The notes beneath the pieces are model-generated. The model did no database searches, was not told the origin of the DNA, and was given only the letters and a program-made list of their open reading frames with translations. From NCBI RefSeq assembly GCF_016595235.1, contig NZ_JAENHL010000004.1, positions 26,233 through 90,232 on the forward strand: a stretch of DNA of 64,000 nucleotides. Direction: 5' to 3'. Of the stretch, positions 26,739-35,736 are shown one piece after another (position 1 is the stretch's first letter; every line of letters begins with the position of its first letter). A program made the translations under genes and the position numbers. This DNA comes from Taklimakanibacter albus. Its GTDB lineage: Bacteria; Pseudomonadota; Alphaproteobacteria; Rhizobiales; Aestuariivirgaceae.

Positions 26739-28109
26739 CTAATGCGTCTTGAGCATGGAGCGCCAGCCCTTGCCGTGGCTCCAGTCATAGATGATGCCCG
26801 CTAGTGAATCGAAGAACTTGTGCAGGATGAACAGCGTGAGCGTGACCGCGATGATGCGGATGGCGACCTCAAAGCCAAACAGGCGCGACAGGATCAAGGC
26901 CACGGCGACCGTGATGAGGCCGGCGATGAAGGCCGAGGGTGCCAGCTGGAAATTGTAGGAGATGAAGGCCAGCACCGCAAAAATGGCTACCGCGATGAGG
27001 ATCTCCACCAGGGGCGAGGCCTCGGGCATGGTGGCCATGGCGGTTGCGGCAGCAATGGTATTGGCGAGGATCACTGCGCCCGGCTGCGAGCCGAGCGGTG
27101 TCGCATAGACGTCATGCGAATTGGCGTGAGTGACGCCGATGACCACGACGCGATCCCGGAAGGCGTCCGGGTGGATATCGCCGGCCGTCGAAGCTTTCCC
27201 GCCTTCGTAGCGCACCAGCGCCCAGGCCGGAATCTGCTTGAACACCGGCATCTGCACGCCTCTGAAGTCGATCGTCTTGGCGCTCGCCTCATCGGTATCA
27301 GCGTTGAACATGTATTGGATGGCGACATCCGACGACAATCGATGCGGCCAGACGCTGGGCTCCGCCTCGATGCGCTTGCAGCGCCGGTCGACCTGCTCGC
27401 CGAGGAACTGCCGGAGATCGCCCGTGCGGTCGCCTTCGGGATCGAATTTCGCGGCGGCGACGAGTGCCGGGGATGGATAGGTCACGCCGTCGGCGCCCTC
27501 GCACAAAGTCTGCCAGAGCCTGAGCCGGCGGACGATGCGATCGGCCGAGAGCGGCGTCAGCACGCTGACCCAGACGGCCTTGCCGGTCTCCGTGAAGAGA
27601 CTGTCATAAGGCGTCGAGTTGGTCATGGTCGGCGTGCGCTCCGGCTGATCGGCGCTGACGCTGCCGGCGCGAAAGCTCCTGACGAACATCAAGGGCGGAT
27701 CGCCCAAAGCTGAGCTGCGGATGGCTTCGGCGAGAGCGGGGTCGGCCGGCGTCGTCGCATCCTCGGGCGCCAGATCGATATCGACGACGACGGCGCTGGC
27801 GCCGCCGGCTTCGGCGGTCCGGATCAGCTCGGCCAGGGCCGCATGCGGGGTGATCGGCGGCCCGCCCCAATTCGCCATGGTCTCGTCGTCGATCTTAATG
27901 AGCGTGACGGGCAATGAATTCTTGGCGGCGCCCGACAGGGCCGCGGAAATCTCGATGATACGGTCGGTCTCGGTGAAGCTCTTATAGGCCGTGGTGATGC
28001 TCTTGCCGCCGCCCAGCAATGTGAGCAGCGCGACCAGCACGGCGGTGAGGATCGCCCACAGCCAGCGCGGCCAGCTTCGAAAAAAACCTGCCTTCGTTCC
28101 GCCCGCCAT
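26739..28109 (-). CDS. CHASE2 domain membrane protein without output domain
   Basis: This 456-residue protein has one N-terminal membrane helix (about 16-34), a large extracytoplasmic CHASE2 domain (about 40-350; markers IKIDDETMANWG, the ASAVVVDIDLAPED core, VVVIGVTHANSHDVYATPLG) and three C-terminal helices (about 362-432). In known proteins these helices lead into a cyclase, kinase or GGDEF domain, but here the protein ends about 25 residues after the last helix. Signalling must therefore go through another protein. It lies in an operon between the metzincin genes and the FecR-like gene. Confidence 0.88.
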   Translation of the reverse strand: MAGGTKAGFFRSWPRWLWAILTAVLVALLTLLGGGKSITTAYKSFTETDRIIEISAALSGAAKNSLPVTLIKIDDETMANWGGPPITPHAALAELIRTAEAGGASAVVVDIDLAPEDATTPADPALAEAIRSSALGDPPLMFVRSFRAGSVSADQPERTPTMTNSTPYDSLFTETGKAVWVSVLTPLSADRIVRRLRLWQTLCEGADGVTYPSPALVAAAKFDPEGDRTGDLRQFLGEQVDRRCKRIEAEPSVWPHRLSSDVAIQYMFNADTDEASAKTIDFRGVQMPVFKQIPAWALVRYEGGKASTAGDIHPDAFRDRVVVIGVTHANSHDVYATPLGSQPGAVILANTIAAATAMATMPEASPLVEILIAVAIFAVLAFISYNFQLAPSAFIAGLITVAVALILSRLFGFEVAIRIIAVTLTLFILHKFFDSLAGIIYDWSHGKGWRSMLKTH

Positions 28110-28144
28110 GTGCCGGCACTTGCCTCAGCCTTCAAACAGGATCC

Positions 28145-28168
28145 GGGCCGGCAGTCGTCTGCCGGCCC
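28145..28168 (-). terminator. intra-operon stem-loop after the first metzincin gene
   Basis: GGGCCGGCAG (28145-28154) and its complement (28159-28168) pair around TCGT, 10 bp and GC-rich, between the metzincin stop and the CHASE2 start. The T-run is poor, so it may attenuate transcription or protect mRNA rather than fully terminate. Confidence 0.5.
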
Positions 28169-28184
28169 GTCCTAGTGTCAGAGA

Positions 28185-29210
28185 TCAATCCTCTTCAGCC
28201 GGATCGTCCTTGGTGCCCGGACGGTCGAAGAAGGCCTTCACGGCGTCGAACATCACGCCTTTGGTCGTCTTCTCGTCGCCCTTCTTCCAGATCGCCTCGA
28301 ACTTCTCCTTGTTCTCCTGGAAGTTCTCGAGGCGGGAGGCCGCATTGGCCGGATACATCTGCGCGATCAAGGCGCGGTCGCCCGCCGAGATCTGCGAGTT
28401 GGGCTCCGGCACGAAGCACTTGCTCTTGGCGCCCTTCTTGTAGAAATCGGCCGGGAACTGATAGAGCATGACCGAGGTCTTATCGAACTTGGTCAGCTGC
28501 AGATCCTCGCCCGAGGCCTGGCGCAGGTTCCAGTCGATGGTCTCCTTGGTCCAGTTGTTCGGCGGGCCTTCCAGATAGCTGTAGATCAGGTTCCAGTTAT
28601 ATTCGTTGTCGCAGCCGCCTTTCGGATTCTGGTGCTCATGCTCGATGCCGAGCGCATGGCCGAATTCGTGACGGATGGTGCCGATCTCATAGTCCGACAG
28701 CTGGTCCGGCGTCACATTCATGAAACCGCCGAGATTGAGCGAGGGCTCTTTCTGATCGACGAAGACCACGCTGTTCTGGCCGAGCTGTGACCAGTAGCCG
28801 TCCTGGCTGAACGACACGCGGATCTGCATCTCCTTGCCGTTCTCGGGCTGGCAGGTGCGCCGCTTGCCGGCCTTGCCGAAGTCGAAGCGGACGGAATTGT
28901 CTTCCGCCTGCCACTCCTTGGCGACATTGGCGACGACTTCACGCAGCGCCTGGCTGCCTTCCAGGAAGCACACGCGGATCTTGGGATAGTTGGCGCCCCA
29001 CAGCGTGCTGTTGCGGTAGATGCCCTTCGATTGATCGGAATCGTCGAGCTTGTTCAGCGCCGCCTGATACTGCTTGATGCGCTTGATGTACTTGTCCGGC
29101 AAGCCGTCGCGCGCCAGCAGCGGATTCTTCTCCGCTGCGACCGCGCCGGAAGCCGCCGCGACGGCCAAAGCCGATGCGATGATCCATTTAGAAACGCCTA
29201 ACGCCGCCAT
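28185..29210 (-). CDS. exported metzincin metalloprotease, copy 1
   Basis: This 341-residue protein has a signal peptide (to about residue 26) and a zinc site HEFGHALGIEHEH with H181, E182, H185 and H191. The Met-turn SVMLY (M248, Y250) matches astacin/serralysin-like metzincins. Both catalytic Glu and Tyr are present, so it should be active outside the cytoplasm. N-terminal segments (YPKIRVCFLEG, a Cys near 120) are shared with two neighbouring paralogues. AAGGAG precedes the ATG. It probably shares a transcript with copy 2, CHASE2 and the FecR-like gene. Confidence 0.9.
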   Translation of the reverse strand: MAALGVSKWIIASALAVAAASGAVAAEKNPLLARDGLPDKYIKRIKQYQAALNKLDDSDQSKGIYRNSTLWGANYPKIRVCFLEGSQALREVVANVAKEWQAEDNSVRFDFGKAGKRRTCQPENGKEMQIRVSFSQDGYWSQLGQNSVVFVDQKEPSLNLGGFMNVTPDQLSDYEIGTIRHEFGHALGIEHEHQNPKGGCDNEYNWNLIYSYLEGPPNNWTKETIDWNLRQASGEDLQLTKFDKTSVMLYQFPADFYKKGAKSKCFVPEPNSQISAGDRALIAQMYPANAASRLENFQENKEKFEAIWKKGDEKTTKGVMFDAVKAFFDRPGTKDDPAEED

Positions 29211-29259
29211 TCACTCAGTCTCCTTCGCGTTTGAATTGAGGTCGGGTTTAGTCAAAAAG

Positions 29260-30285
29260 CTACTGTCCGTCATCAGGGTCGTCAGCGGTGCCCTTGCGCT
29301 CGAAGAACGCCTTGACGAAATCGATCATCACACCCTTGCGGCCCTGATCGCCGGCTTTCGCGACGATGGCCTCGAGGGCCTGCTTGTTCTTCTCGAACGC
29401 CTCCATCCGTGCCGACGCCTGGGTCGGATACATATGCGCCAGCGTCCCGTGGTCGGCGGCCGAGATATCATCATTCGGATGGCCGGCGAAGCACGGACTG
29501 TCTGAACCCTTAAGATAGAACCTGTCCGAGAATGAATAGAGCATGACTGACTTCGGGTCGAAGTCCGTCATCTTGAGATCGTCGCCGAAATAGGTCTGCA
29601 TGTTGAAGTCGATGGTCTGCTTGTCCCAGTTGTTGGGCGGACCGCTCAGATACTTGTTGATGAAATCCCAGTTGAACTCGTTCTGGCAGCCGCCGGCGGG
29701 GCTCTGATGCTCATGCAGCAGACCCAGAGCATGGCCGAATTCATGCAGGATGATGCCGCGTATATCGCCCTGGGCCAGCTCCTCGGGCTTGAACTTGTCG
29801 AAGCCGGAGAGATTGAGCGAGGCCTCCTCCTGTTTGGCATAGACGACGGCGTTCTGGCCTATATGCGACCAGTAGCCGGGCTGGTCGTAGGAGATGCGGA
29901 TCTGATTCTCGCGCCCGGAAGCGGCTTCGCATTGGCGCGGCGCGTCGGCCTTGCCGAAATCGAGCTTGAGCCCGACCTCGTCGGTGACCCACTGATTGGC
30001 CACCCGGGCGACCGCGGCATTGGTCTCGGGGTTTCCGCCGAAGAAGCAGACGCGCAGCTTCGGATAGGTCGGGGCCCACACCGTCATGGTCGAGTACATG
30101 CCGCGGGCAGCGTCGGAATCATCCAATGATTCCAAATTCTTCATATGCTCGGCGATGCGCTTGAGATGCTCCTTGGGAAGGCCCGCGCCAATACCTCGGG
30201 GATCATGGGCCTGGGCCTGGCCTGACAAACAGACTGCCGCTATGGCCATGGTACCGACGACCCTGGCCAGCCTCTTAACCGACAT
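29260..30285 (-). CDS. exported metzincin metalloprotease, copy 2
   Basis: This 341-residue paralogue of copy 1 has a signal peptide ending near QAQA and a zinc site HEFGHALGLLHEH with H181, E182, H185, H191 and Met-turn SVMLY (250). The ATG at 30285 is chosen because AGGGAG sits about 6 bases upstream. All catalytic residues are intact. The shared segments (YPKLRVCFFGG, ENQIRISYDQPGYWSHIGQNAVVYA, GGC after the zinc motif) show recent duplication. It is the first gene of the probable four-gene operon. Confidence 0.9.
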   Translation of the reverse strand: MSVKRLARVVGTMAIAAVCLSGQAQAHDPRGIGAGLPKEHLKRIAEHMKNLESLDDSDAARGMYSTMTVWAPTYPKLRVCFFGGNPETNAAVARVANQWVTDEVGLKLDFGKADAPRQCEAASGRENQIRISYDQPGYWSHIGQNAVVYAKQEEASLNLSGFDKFKPEELAQGDIRGIILHEFGHALGLLHEHQSPAGGCQNEFNWDFINKYLSGPPNNWDKQTIDFNMQTYFGDDLKMTDFDPKSVMLYSFSDRFYLKGSDSPCFAGHPNDDISAADHGTLAHMYPTQASARMEAFEKNKQALEAIVAKAGDQGRKGVMIDFVKAFFERKGTADDPDDGQ

Positions 30286-30455
30286 GCACAACTCCCTGTT
30301 GATCCCCTCCGAGGGCTAGACGAATCTACCACACAGAGGCGAAGCGACAAAATAGGTTATCGTTGCGGAAGGTGGTGAAACTGAGATCATACGGCGTCAA
30401 ACTCGGTGCGAACTCAAGGCTGGCCGGAGGGCCTGAAAAGTTGCAAAATGGCGCT

Positions 30456-30695
30456 ATGGAGTTACGCGACATCGAATCCTGCCTGCCGCCGAGGCTTCAT
30501 ACCTTCAGCCGGCAAGTGCTGGAGATTTATCTTCATGGCCATATGACCACCGAAGAATTCCGCCGCTGGTTCCACATGCCGAACTCCGACTACCTGATGC
30601 TCGGCGACTGCATCGCCCAGAAGGTCGATCCACATTATATCCCGGAGGCCAAGCTTCCACCCTCCATCACGCTCAGGCCCAACAACACATTCTGA
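30456..30695 (+). CDS. hypothetical small protein (79 aa)
   Basis: The coding frame lies between metzincin copies 2 and 3 on the opposite strand. The product (MELRDIESCLPPRLHTFSRQ...) has a helical region and a hydrophobic face but no known domain, signal peptide or membrane helix. The frame could begin earlier at 30363, but the ATG at 30456 gives a more protein-like start; its SD is weak. I cannot name the family. Confidence 0.4.
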   Translation: MELRDIESCLPPRLHTFSRQVLEIYLHGHMTTEEFRRWFHMPNSDYLMLGDCIAQKVDPHYIPEAKLPPSITLRPNNTF

Positions 30696-30705
30696 AGCCT
30701 CTGGG

Positions 30706-31674
30706 CTACGGCTTTCCGAAAACCGTCTTCATCAGAGCGCGCGCGGCGCGCCCTTTTTCGCCGGCAGGAATGAGCTTCTGAAGCGCGGCCTTGTTCTTCT
30801 CGAACGCCGCCCGTCGCGCCTTCTTACTTGCCGGATACATGCTCACGACCGCCTTCCGGTCCAGTTCGGTGATTTCGCTATTATACTGCTTCACGAAGCA
30901 CGGGCTCGCGGCGCCCTTTAGAAAGAACTTCTCGGGGAGCGGCGAGAGCATGATGGATTTCGCGTCAAAGTCGACGCCAACGACATCGGCGCCTGTCATC
31001 TTCTCGTACCAGCCGAGTTCAACGGGAAGGATTAGCCCTCCGCCCGTGAGGTACGACGTTATGTAGTTCCAGTCGAATTCCTTCTCGCACACGCCATTGG
31101 GATTCTGATGTTCCTCGAGCAGTCCCAGGGCATGACCGAACTGATGCAGGATCGAGCCGCGCTCCTTCCCCTCCCGCAGTTTGTCAGGCGCGATCTTGTT
31201 GAAGCCTTCCAGATTGAGAGAGGCATCATTCTGCCCGGCAAAAACGACGGCGTTTTTGCCGAAATGGGACCACTCTCCCGGTTGCTCATAGGAGATGCGA
31301 ATCTGGTTTTCGCGCTTACCGGCCTTCCCGCATCGGCGCGGCTTGTCCGCCTTACCGAAATCGAAACTCAGACCGGCATCCGCGTTGGTCCATTGTCCCG
31401 CTATTTCGGCGACAGTGGCATTGGTCGCATCGGAGCCGCCAAAGAAGCACACCCTGAGTTTCCCATAGCTCGGCGGCCAGACCGAGAATCCCGCGTAAAA
31501 GGCCCGGGAAGCATCGGAATTACCCAATGATTCTAATATATTCGTCTTTTCTTTCAGGCGCTTGAGATGATCCTGGGAGACGCCGCCGGAGAATAAATGC
31601 AGGTCCTCCGCCGCGGCCTGGCCGCACATCAGAGCCGCAACAATGACAACCGGGGCCAAGCTCAGGCGGGGCAT
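30706..31674 (-). CDS. exported metzincin-like pseudoprotease, copy 3
   Basis: This 322-residue paralogue starts at MPRLSLAPVV (31674; AGGGAG 6 bases upstream) with a signal peptide. It shares the fold segments (GKLRVCFFGG, ENQIRISYEQPGEWSHFGKN), but the zinc motif reads HQFGHALGLLEEH: the catalytic Glu is Gln178 and the third ligand His is Glu187. The Met-turn is SIMLS, so the conserved Tyr is Ser244. Three independent losses at active positions in an otherwise intact frame indicate a retained non-catalytic protein, perhaps a substrate trap or regulator of the two active copies. It is separated from copy 2 by the small unknown gene. Confidence 0.88.
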   Translation of the reverse strand: MPRLSLAPVVIVAALMCGQAAAEDLHLFSGGVSQDHLKRLKEKTNILESLGNSDASRAFYAGFSVWPPSYGKLRVCFFGGSDATNATVAEIAGQWTNADAGLSFDFGKADKPRRCGKAGKRENQIRISYEQPGEWSHFGKNAVVFAGQNDASLNLEGFNKIAPDKLREGKERGSILHQFGHALGLLEEHQNPNGVCEKEFDWNYITSYLTGGGLILPVELGWYEKMTGADVVGVDFDAKSIMLSPLPEKFFLKGAASPCFVKQYNSEITELDRKAVVSMYPASKKARRAAFEKNKAALQKLIPAGEKGRAARALMKTVFGKP

Positions 31675-31859
31675 ATTCAACTCCCTGTAGACCGACCTAT
31701 CGCAACGGAAAGCGATGAAACTGGATAACAATATGTCCAATTCACCGCAAGGCGCCGGCCTGATGAATTTGAGGAGCCTGCATCCCAGATACTGATCTTC
31801 CGCGCGCCGGAGGGAACTGTTATCGGTGCGTATCATCTTTTGAGCCTGTCGGAGTCCAC

Positions 31860-32906
31860 ATGGATATTAAGCCGGATGTCATCGCCGCGATTGGCAACAC
31901 CCCCCTCATCAAACTGAAGAAGGCCTCGGAGCTCACCGGCTGCACCATCCTGGGCAAGGCCGAATTCATGAATCCGGGCCAGTCGGTGAAGGACCGCGCC
32001 GCGCTGTTCATCATCAAGGACGCGATCGCCAAGGGCCAGTTGCGCCCGGGCGGCACCATCGTCGAAGGCACCGCCGGCAATACAGGCATCGGTCTTGCGG
32101 TGGTCGCCAACGCCATGGGCTTCAAGACCGTCATCGTCATTCCGGTGACTCAGAGCCAGGAGAAGAAAGACACCCTCCGTCTCCTGGGCGCCGAGCTCGT
32201 CGAAGTACCGGCCGTTGCGTATAAGAACCCCAACAACTACGTGAAATATTCCGGCCGCCTCGCCGAAACCCTGGCCAGGACATCGCCCAATGGCGCGATC
32301 TGGGCCAACCAGTTCGACAATGTCGCCAACCGCCAGGCCCATATCGAAACCACCGCGCAGGAGATCTGGAAGCAGACCGACGGCAAGGTCGACGGCTTCG
32401 TCTCGGCGGTGGGCTCGGGCGGCACGCTGGGCGGCGTCTCGGACGGTCTCAAGGCCAAGAACAAGAATATCCGCATCGCGCTCGCCGATCCCCTCGGCGC
32501 CGCCCTCTACAGCTACTACACGACGGGCGAGCTCAAGGCGGAAGGCTCCTCTATCACCGAAGGCATCGGCCAGGGCCGCATCACCAAGAACATCGAGGGC
32601 GCCAAGGTCGACGACGCCTTCCAGATCACCGATCAGGAAGCCATCCCGCTCGTCTTCGATCTCCTGAAGGACGAAGGCCTCTGCCTTGGCGGCTCGACCG
32701 GCATCAACGTCGCGGGCGCCATCCGCCTCGCCCGGCAGATGGGCCCCGGCCACACGATCGTCACGCTGCTGTGCGACTACGGCACGCGCTACCAGTCGAA
32801 ACTCTTCAACCCGGAATTCCTGCGCGAGAAGGGCCTGCCGGTGCCCGAATGGCTCGAGGAGCGCATCGCCCATGTGCCGACGGTGTTCGAGGATGTGAGC
32901 GCCTGA
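31860..32906 (+). CDS. cysK: cysteine synthase (O-acetylserine sulfhydrylase)
   Basis: This 348-residue PLP enzyme makes cysteine from O-acetylserine and sulfide. The PLP lysine is K44 in NPGQSVKDRAA, with substrate loop GTAGNTGIG and phosphate cup GSGGTLGG. It has the longer form (about 345 residues) seen in many Rhizobiales. The last base of its stop is the first base of the alaX start (TGATG), the first gene pair of a four-gene operon. Confidence 0.92.
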   Translation: MDIKPDVIAAIGNTPLIKLKKASELTGCTILGKAEFMNPGQSVKDRAALFIIKDAIAKGQLRPGGTIVEGTAGNTGIGLAVVANAMGFKTVIVIPVTQSQEKKDTLRLLGAELVEVPAVAYKNPNNYVKYSGRLAETLARTSPNGAIWANQFDNVANRQAHIETTAQEIWKQTDGKVDGFVSAVGSGGTLGGVSDGLKAKNKNIRIALADPLGAALYSYYTTGELKAEGSSITEGIGQGRITKNIEGAKVDDAFQITDQEAIPLVFDLLKDEGLCLGGSTGINVAGAIRLARQMGPGHTIVTLLCDYGTRYQSKLFNPEFLREKGLPVPEWLEERIAHVPTVFEDVSA

Positions 32907-33622
32907 TGACCACCCTGCTCTTTCGCGACGACGCCTATCTCAAATCCTGCGCCGCCAAGGTCGTCGGCATCAATGAGCGCGGCGGCATCCTGCTCGACCA
33001 GACGGTCTTCTACGCCACCGCCGGCGGCCAGCCGGGTGACAAGGGTAGCCTGAGCATCGACGGCACGGTCGTTCCGATCGCCACCACCGTCTATGACGAG
33101 GCGAAGAATGTCGTGCATGTGCCGGCCGCTCCGGTGACGCTCGCCCAAGGCGCGCCCGTCACCGTGGCGCTCGACTGGGACAACCGCTACCGCAATATGC
33201 GCTGCCATTCGCTGATGCATCTGCTGTGCGCCGCGGTACCCTTCCCGGTCACCGGCAGTGCCTTGACCGAAGATGGCGGCCGCATCGATTTCGATATCCC
33301 GGAAGGCCACATCCCGGCCAAGGACGAGCTTGCCGCCAAGATCAACACCTGGATCACGGAGGATCATCCGATCACCACGCGCTGGATCGCCGAGGAAGAG
33401 CTCGACGCCAATCCCAATCTCGTGCGCACCTTGTGGGTGAAGCCGCCGCGCGGATCGGGGCGCATCCGTCTCGTCTCGATCGGCGAGAATGACAGTGTCG
33501 ATCTGCAGCCCTGTGGCGGAACGCATTTGAAAGCGACGGGCGGCATCGGCGCGATCGCCGTCGTCAAGATCGAAAACAAGGGCAAGATGAACCGCCGCAT
33601 CAGGCTGGCCTTCGCATCGTAA
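32906..33622 (+). CDS. alanyl-tRNA editing protein, AlaX type
   Basis: This 238-residue free-standing editing domain is related to the C-terminal part of alanyl-tRNA synthetase. The zinc-binding pairs are H101/H105 (RCHSLMH) and C203/H207 (CGGTH). It hydrolyses Ser- or Gly-tRNA(Ala) formed by mistake. It is translationally coupled to cysK (1-nt overlap) and lies 12 bp before the sulfurtransferase gene, so mischarging control is linked to serine-cysteine metabolism. Confidence 0.88.
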   Translation: MTTLLFRDDAYLKSCAAKVVGINERGGILLDQTVFYATAGGQPGDKGSLSIDGTVVPIATTVYDEAKNVVHVPAAPVTLAQGAPVTVALDWDNRYRNMRCHSLMHLLCAAVPFPVTGSALTEDGGRIDFDIPEGHIPAKDELAAKINTWITEDHPITTRWIAEEELDANPNLVRTLWVKPPRGSGRIRLVSIGENDSVDLQPCGGTHLKATGGIGAIAVVKIENKGKMNRRIRLAFAS

Positions 33623-33634
33623 CGGGAAAGAGTC

Positions 33635-34486
33635 ATGTCGCCTTATGTCGTATCCACCGAGTGGCTGGCCGAGCGTCTCGATGCGCCGGACATCGCGATC
33701 ATCGACGCTTCCTGGCATCTGCCGACGGCGAAGCGGGACGCCAAGGCCGAGTTCCAGGCAGCGCGCATTCCGGGCGCCCAGTTCTTCGATCTCGACGATA
33801 TTTCCGACACCACGACGAGCCTGCCCCACATGCTGCCGAGCCCCGAGAAATTCGCCTCGCGCATGCGGAAGCTCGGCATCGGCGACGGCAAGAAGGTGAT
33901 CGCCTATGATACCGCCGGACTGTTCTCGGCGGCGCGCGCCTGGTGGATGTTCCGCATCTTCGGTCATGACGATGTCGCGGTGCTCGATGGCGGCTTCCCG
34001 AAATGGAAGGCGGAAGGCCGCGCGGTCGACGAGGACCCGCCGGGCAAGCCGCAGGAACGGCATTTTTCGGCGCGTGTCCAGTCGATGATGGTGCGCGACA
34101 AGGCCGATGTCCTGGGAGCGATCAAATCCGGCAAGAGCCAGATTGCCGATGCGCGCTCGCCCGGCCGCTTCACCGGCGCCGAGCCCGAGCCCCGTCCCGG
34201 CGTCCGCTCAGGCCATATGCCTGGCGCCGCCAATGTCCACTACGCCACGCTGCTCAACAAGGACGGCACGCTCAAATCACCCGACGAGATCGCCAAGATC
34301 TTCGCGGCAGCCGGCATCGATGTAAAGAAGCCGGTCATCACCTCCTGCGGATCGGGCGTCACCGCCGCGATCCTGACACTTGGCCTCACCCTCATCGGCG
34401 CCAAGGAGCATGCGCTTTACGATGGCTCCTGGAGCGAATGGGGTGCGGCCGCCGATACTCCCGTTGCAACAGGACCCGCTACATGA
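33635..34486 (+). CDS. sseA: 3-mercaptopyruvate sulfurtransferase
   Basis: This 283-residue protein has two rhodanese domains. The active-site cysteine is C238 in SCGSGVTA, the loop form typical of mercaptopyruvate (rather than thiosulfate) sulfurtransferases. It transfers sulfane sulfur from mercaptopyruvate to thiols or cyanide. Its stop overlaps the next gene by ATGA. The operon context with cysK fits cysteine turnover. Confidence 0.92.
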   Translation: MSPYVVSTEWLAERLDAPDIAIIDASWHLPTAKRDAKAEFQAARIPGAQFFDLDDISDTTTSLPHMLPSPEKFASRMRKLGIGDGKKVIAYDTAGLFSAARAWWMFRIFGHDDVAVLDGGFPKWKAEGRAVDEDPPGKPQERHFSARVQSMMVRDKADVLGAIKSGKSQIADARSPGRFTGAEPEPRPGVRSGHMPGAANVHYATLLNKDGTLKSPDEIAKIFAAAGIDVKKPVITSCGSGVTAAILTLGLTLIGAKEHALYDGSWSEWGAAADTPVATGPAT

Positions 34487-35712
34487 CTCATGCCGACCTC
34501 CTCGACCGTTATGCCGAACTGATCGTCCGCTCCGGCGTCAATGTCACCGCCGGACAGGAACTGGTCATGACGGCGCCTGTCGACGCCGTGCCGCTGGTGC
34601 GCCGTATCACCGAACATGCCTACAAGGCCGGCGCGACCTTGGTCACGACCTTCTATGGCGATGATGAAGCGACGCTCGCCCGTTTCGCCCATGCCGACGA
34701 CAAGAGCTTCGACACCGCCCCGGCCTGGCTCTTCGACGGCTTCGCCAACGCCTTCAAGGCGGGTGCGGCGCGGCTCGCCATCATCGGTGAGGACCCGTCT
34801 CTGCTCGCCGGACAGGATCCCGACAAGGTGACGCGCGCCAACCGCGCCCGCTCCAAGGCCTATCGCCCCGCCCTCGAGCTCATCGCCGGCCACGCCATCA
34901 ACTGGTGTGTCGCCGCCGCGGCGACGCCCGCCTGGGCGCGCTCGGTATTTCCCGGCAAGGCGCCCGCCGAAGCGCTCGATGCCTTGTGGCGCGCCATCTA
35001 CACCTGCAGCCGCGCCGACACGCCCGATCCGGTCGCGGCCTGGGTCGAGCATTCGCGCAAGCTGCGCCAGCGCACCGACTTCCTCAATGGCAAGCGTTAT
35101 CAGGCGCTAAAATACAAAGGCCCCGGCACCGACCTGACGCTCGGCCTCGTCGACGGCCATGTCTGGAAGGGCGGCGCCTCGACGGCGAAGAACGGCGTCA
35201 CCTGCAACCCGAATATCCCGACCGAGGAAGTCTTCACCATGCCGCATAAGGACAGGGTGGACGGCATCCTGTCCTCGACCAAGCCGCTGTCCTATCAGGG
35301 CACCTTCATCGAAGGCATCAAGGTGCGCTTCGAGGCTGGCCGCATCGTCGAATCCCATGCCGACAAGGGCGCCGATATCTTCGCCACCATGATCGCGACC
35401 GACGAAGGCGCCGCCCGCCTCGGCGAAGTGGCGCTGGTGCCGCATTCCTCGCCGATCTCGGCGAGCGGCATCGTCTTCAACAACACGCTCTTCGACGAGA
35501 ACGCCGCCTGCCACATCGCGGTGGGTCAATCCTACAGCGACACACTCGCCAATGGCGGCAGCCTGAGCAAGGACGCGCTCGCCGCCGCCGGCGCCAATGC
35601 GAGCCTCATTCATGTCGACTGGATGATCGGCTCAGGCGCGCTCGACATCGACGGCGTCCTGGCCGATGGCCGCACCGAGCCTTTGATGCGCAAGGGCGAG
35701 TGGGCGGCCTGA
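34483..35712 (+). CDS. M29 family aminopeptidase
   Basis: This 409-residue protein has the M29 (AmpS/aminopeptidase T) signature: MTHADLLDRYAELIVRSGVNVTAGQELV at the start, the metal-binding loop CNPNIPTEEVFTMPHKDRVDG and the C-terminal VPHSSPISASGIVFNNTLFDENAACHIAVGQSY. Starting at the ATG that overlaps the sseA stop gives the usual length. It is a cytosolic dinuclear metallo-aminopeptidase and the last gene of the operon. Confidence 0.92.
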   Translation: MTHADLLDRYAELIVRSGVNVTAGQELVMTAPVDAVPLVRRITEHAYKAGATLVTTFYGDDEATLARFAHADDKSFDTAPAWLFDGFANAFKAGAARLAIIGEDPSLLAGQDPDKVTRANRARSKAYRPALELIAGHAINWCVAAAATPAWARSVFPGKAPAEALDALWRAIYTCSRADTPDPVAAWVEHSRKLRQRTDFLNGKRYQALKYKGPGTDLTLGLVDGHVWKGGASTAKNGVTCNPNIPTEEVFTMPHKDRVDGILSSTKPLSYQGTFIEGIKVRFEAGRIVESHADKGADIFATMIATDEGAARLGEVALVPHSSPISASGIVFNNTLFDENAACHIAVGQSYSDTLANGGSLSKDALAAAGANASLIHVDWMIGSGALDIDGVLADGRTEPLMRKGEWAA

Positions 35713-35736
35713 GCGTTGCCGGGGTCCGCTGATATT

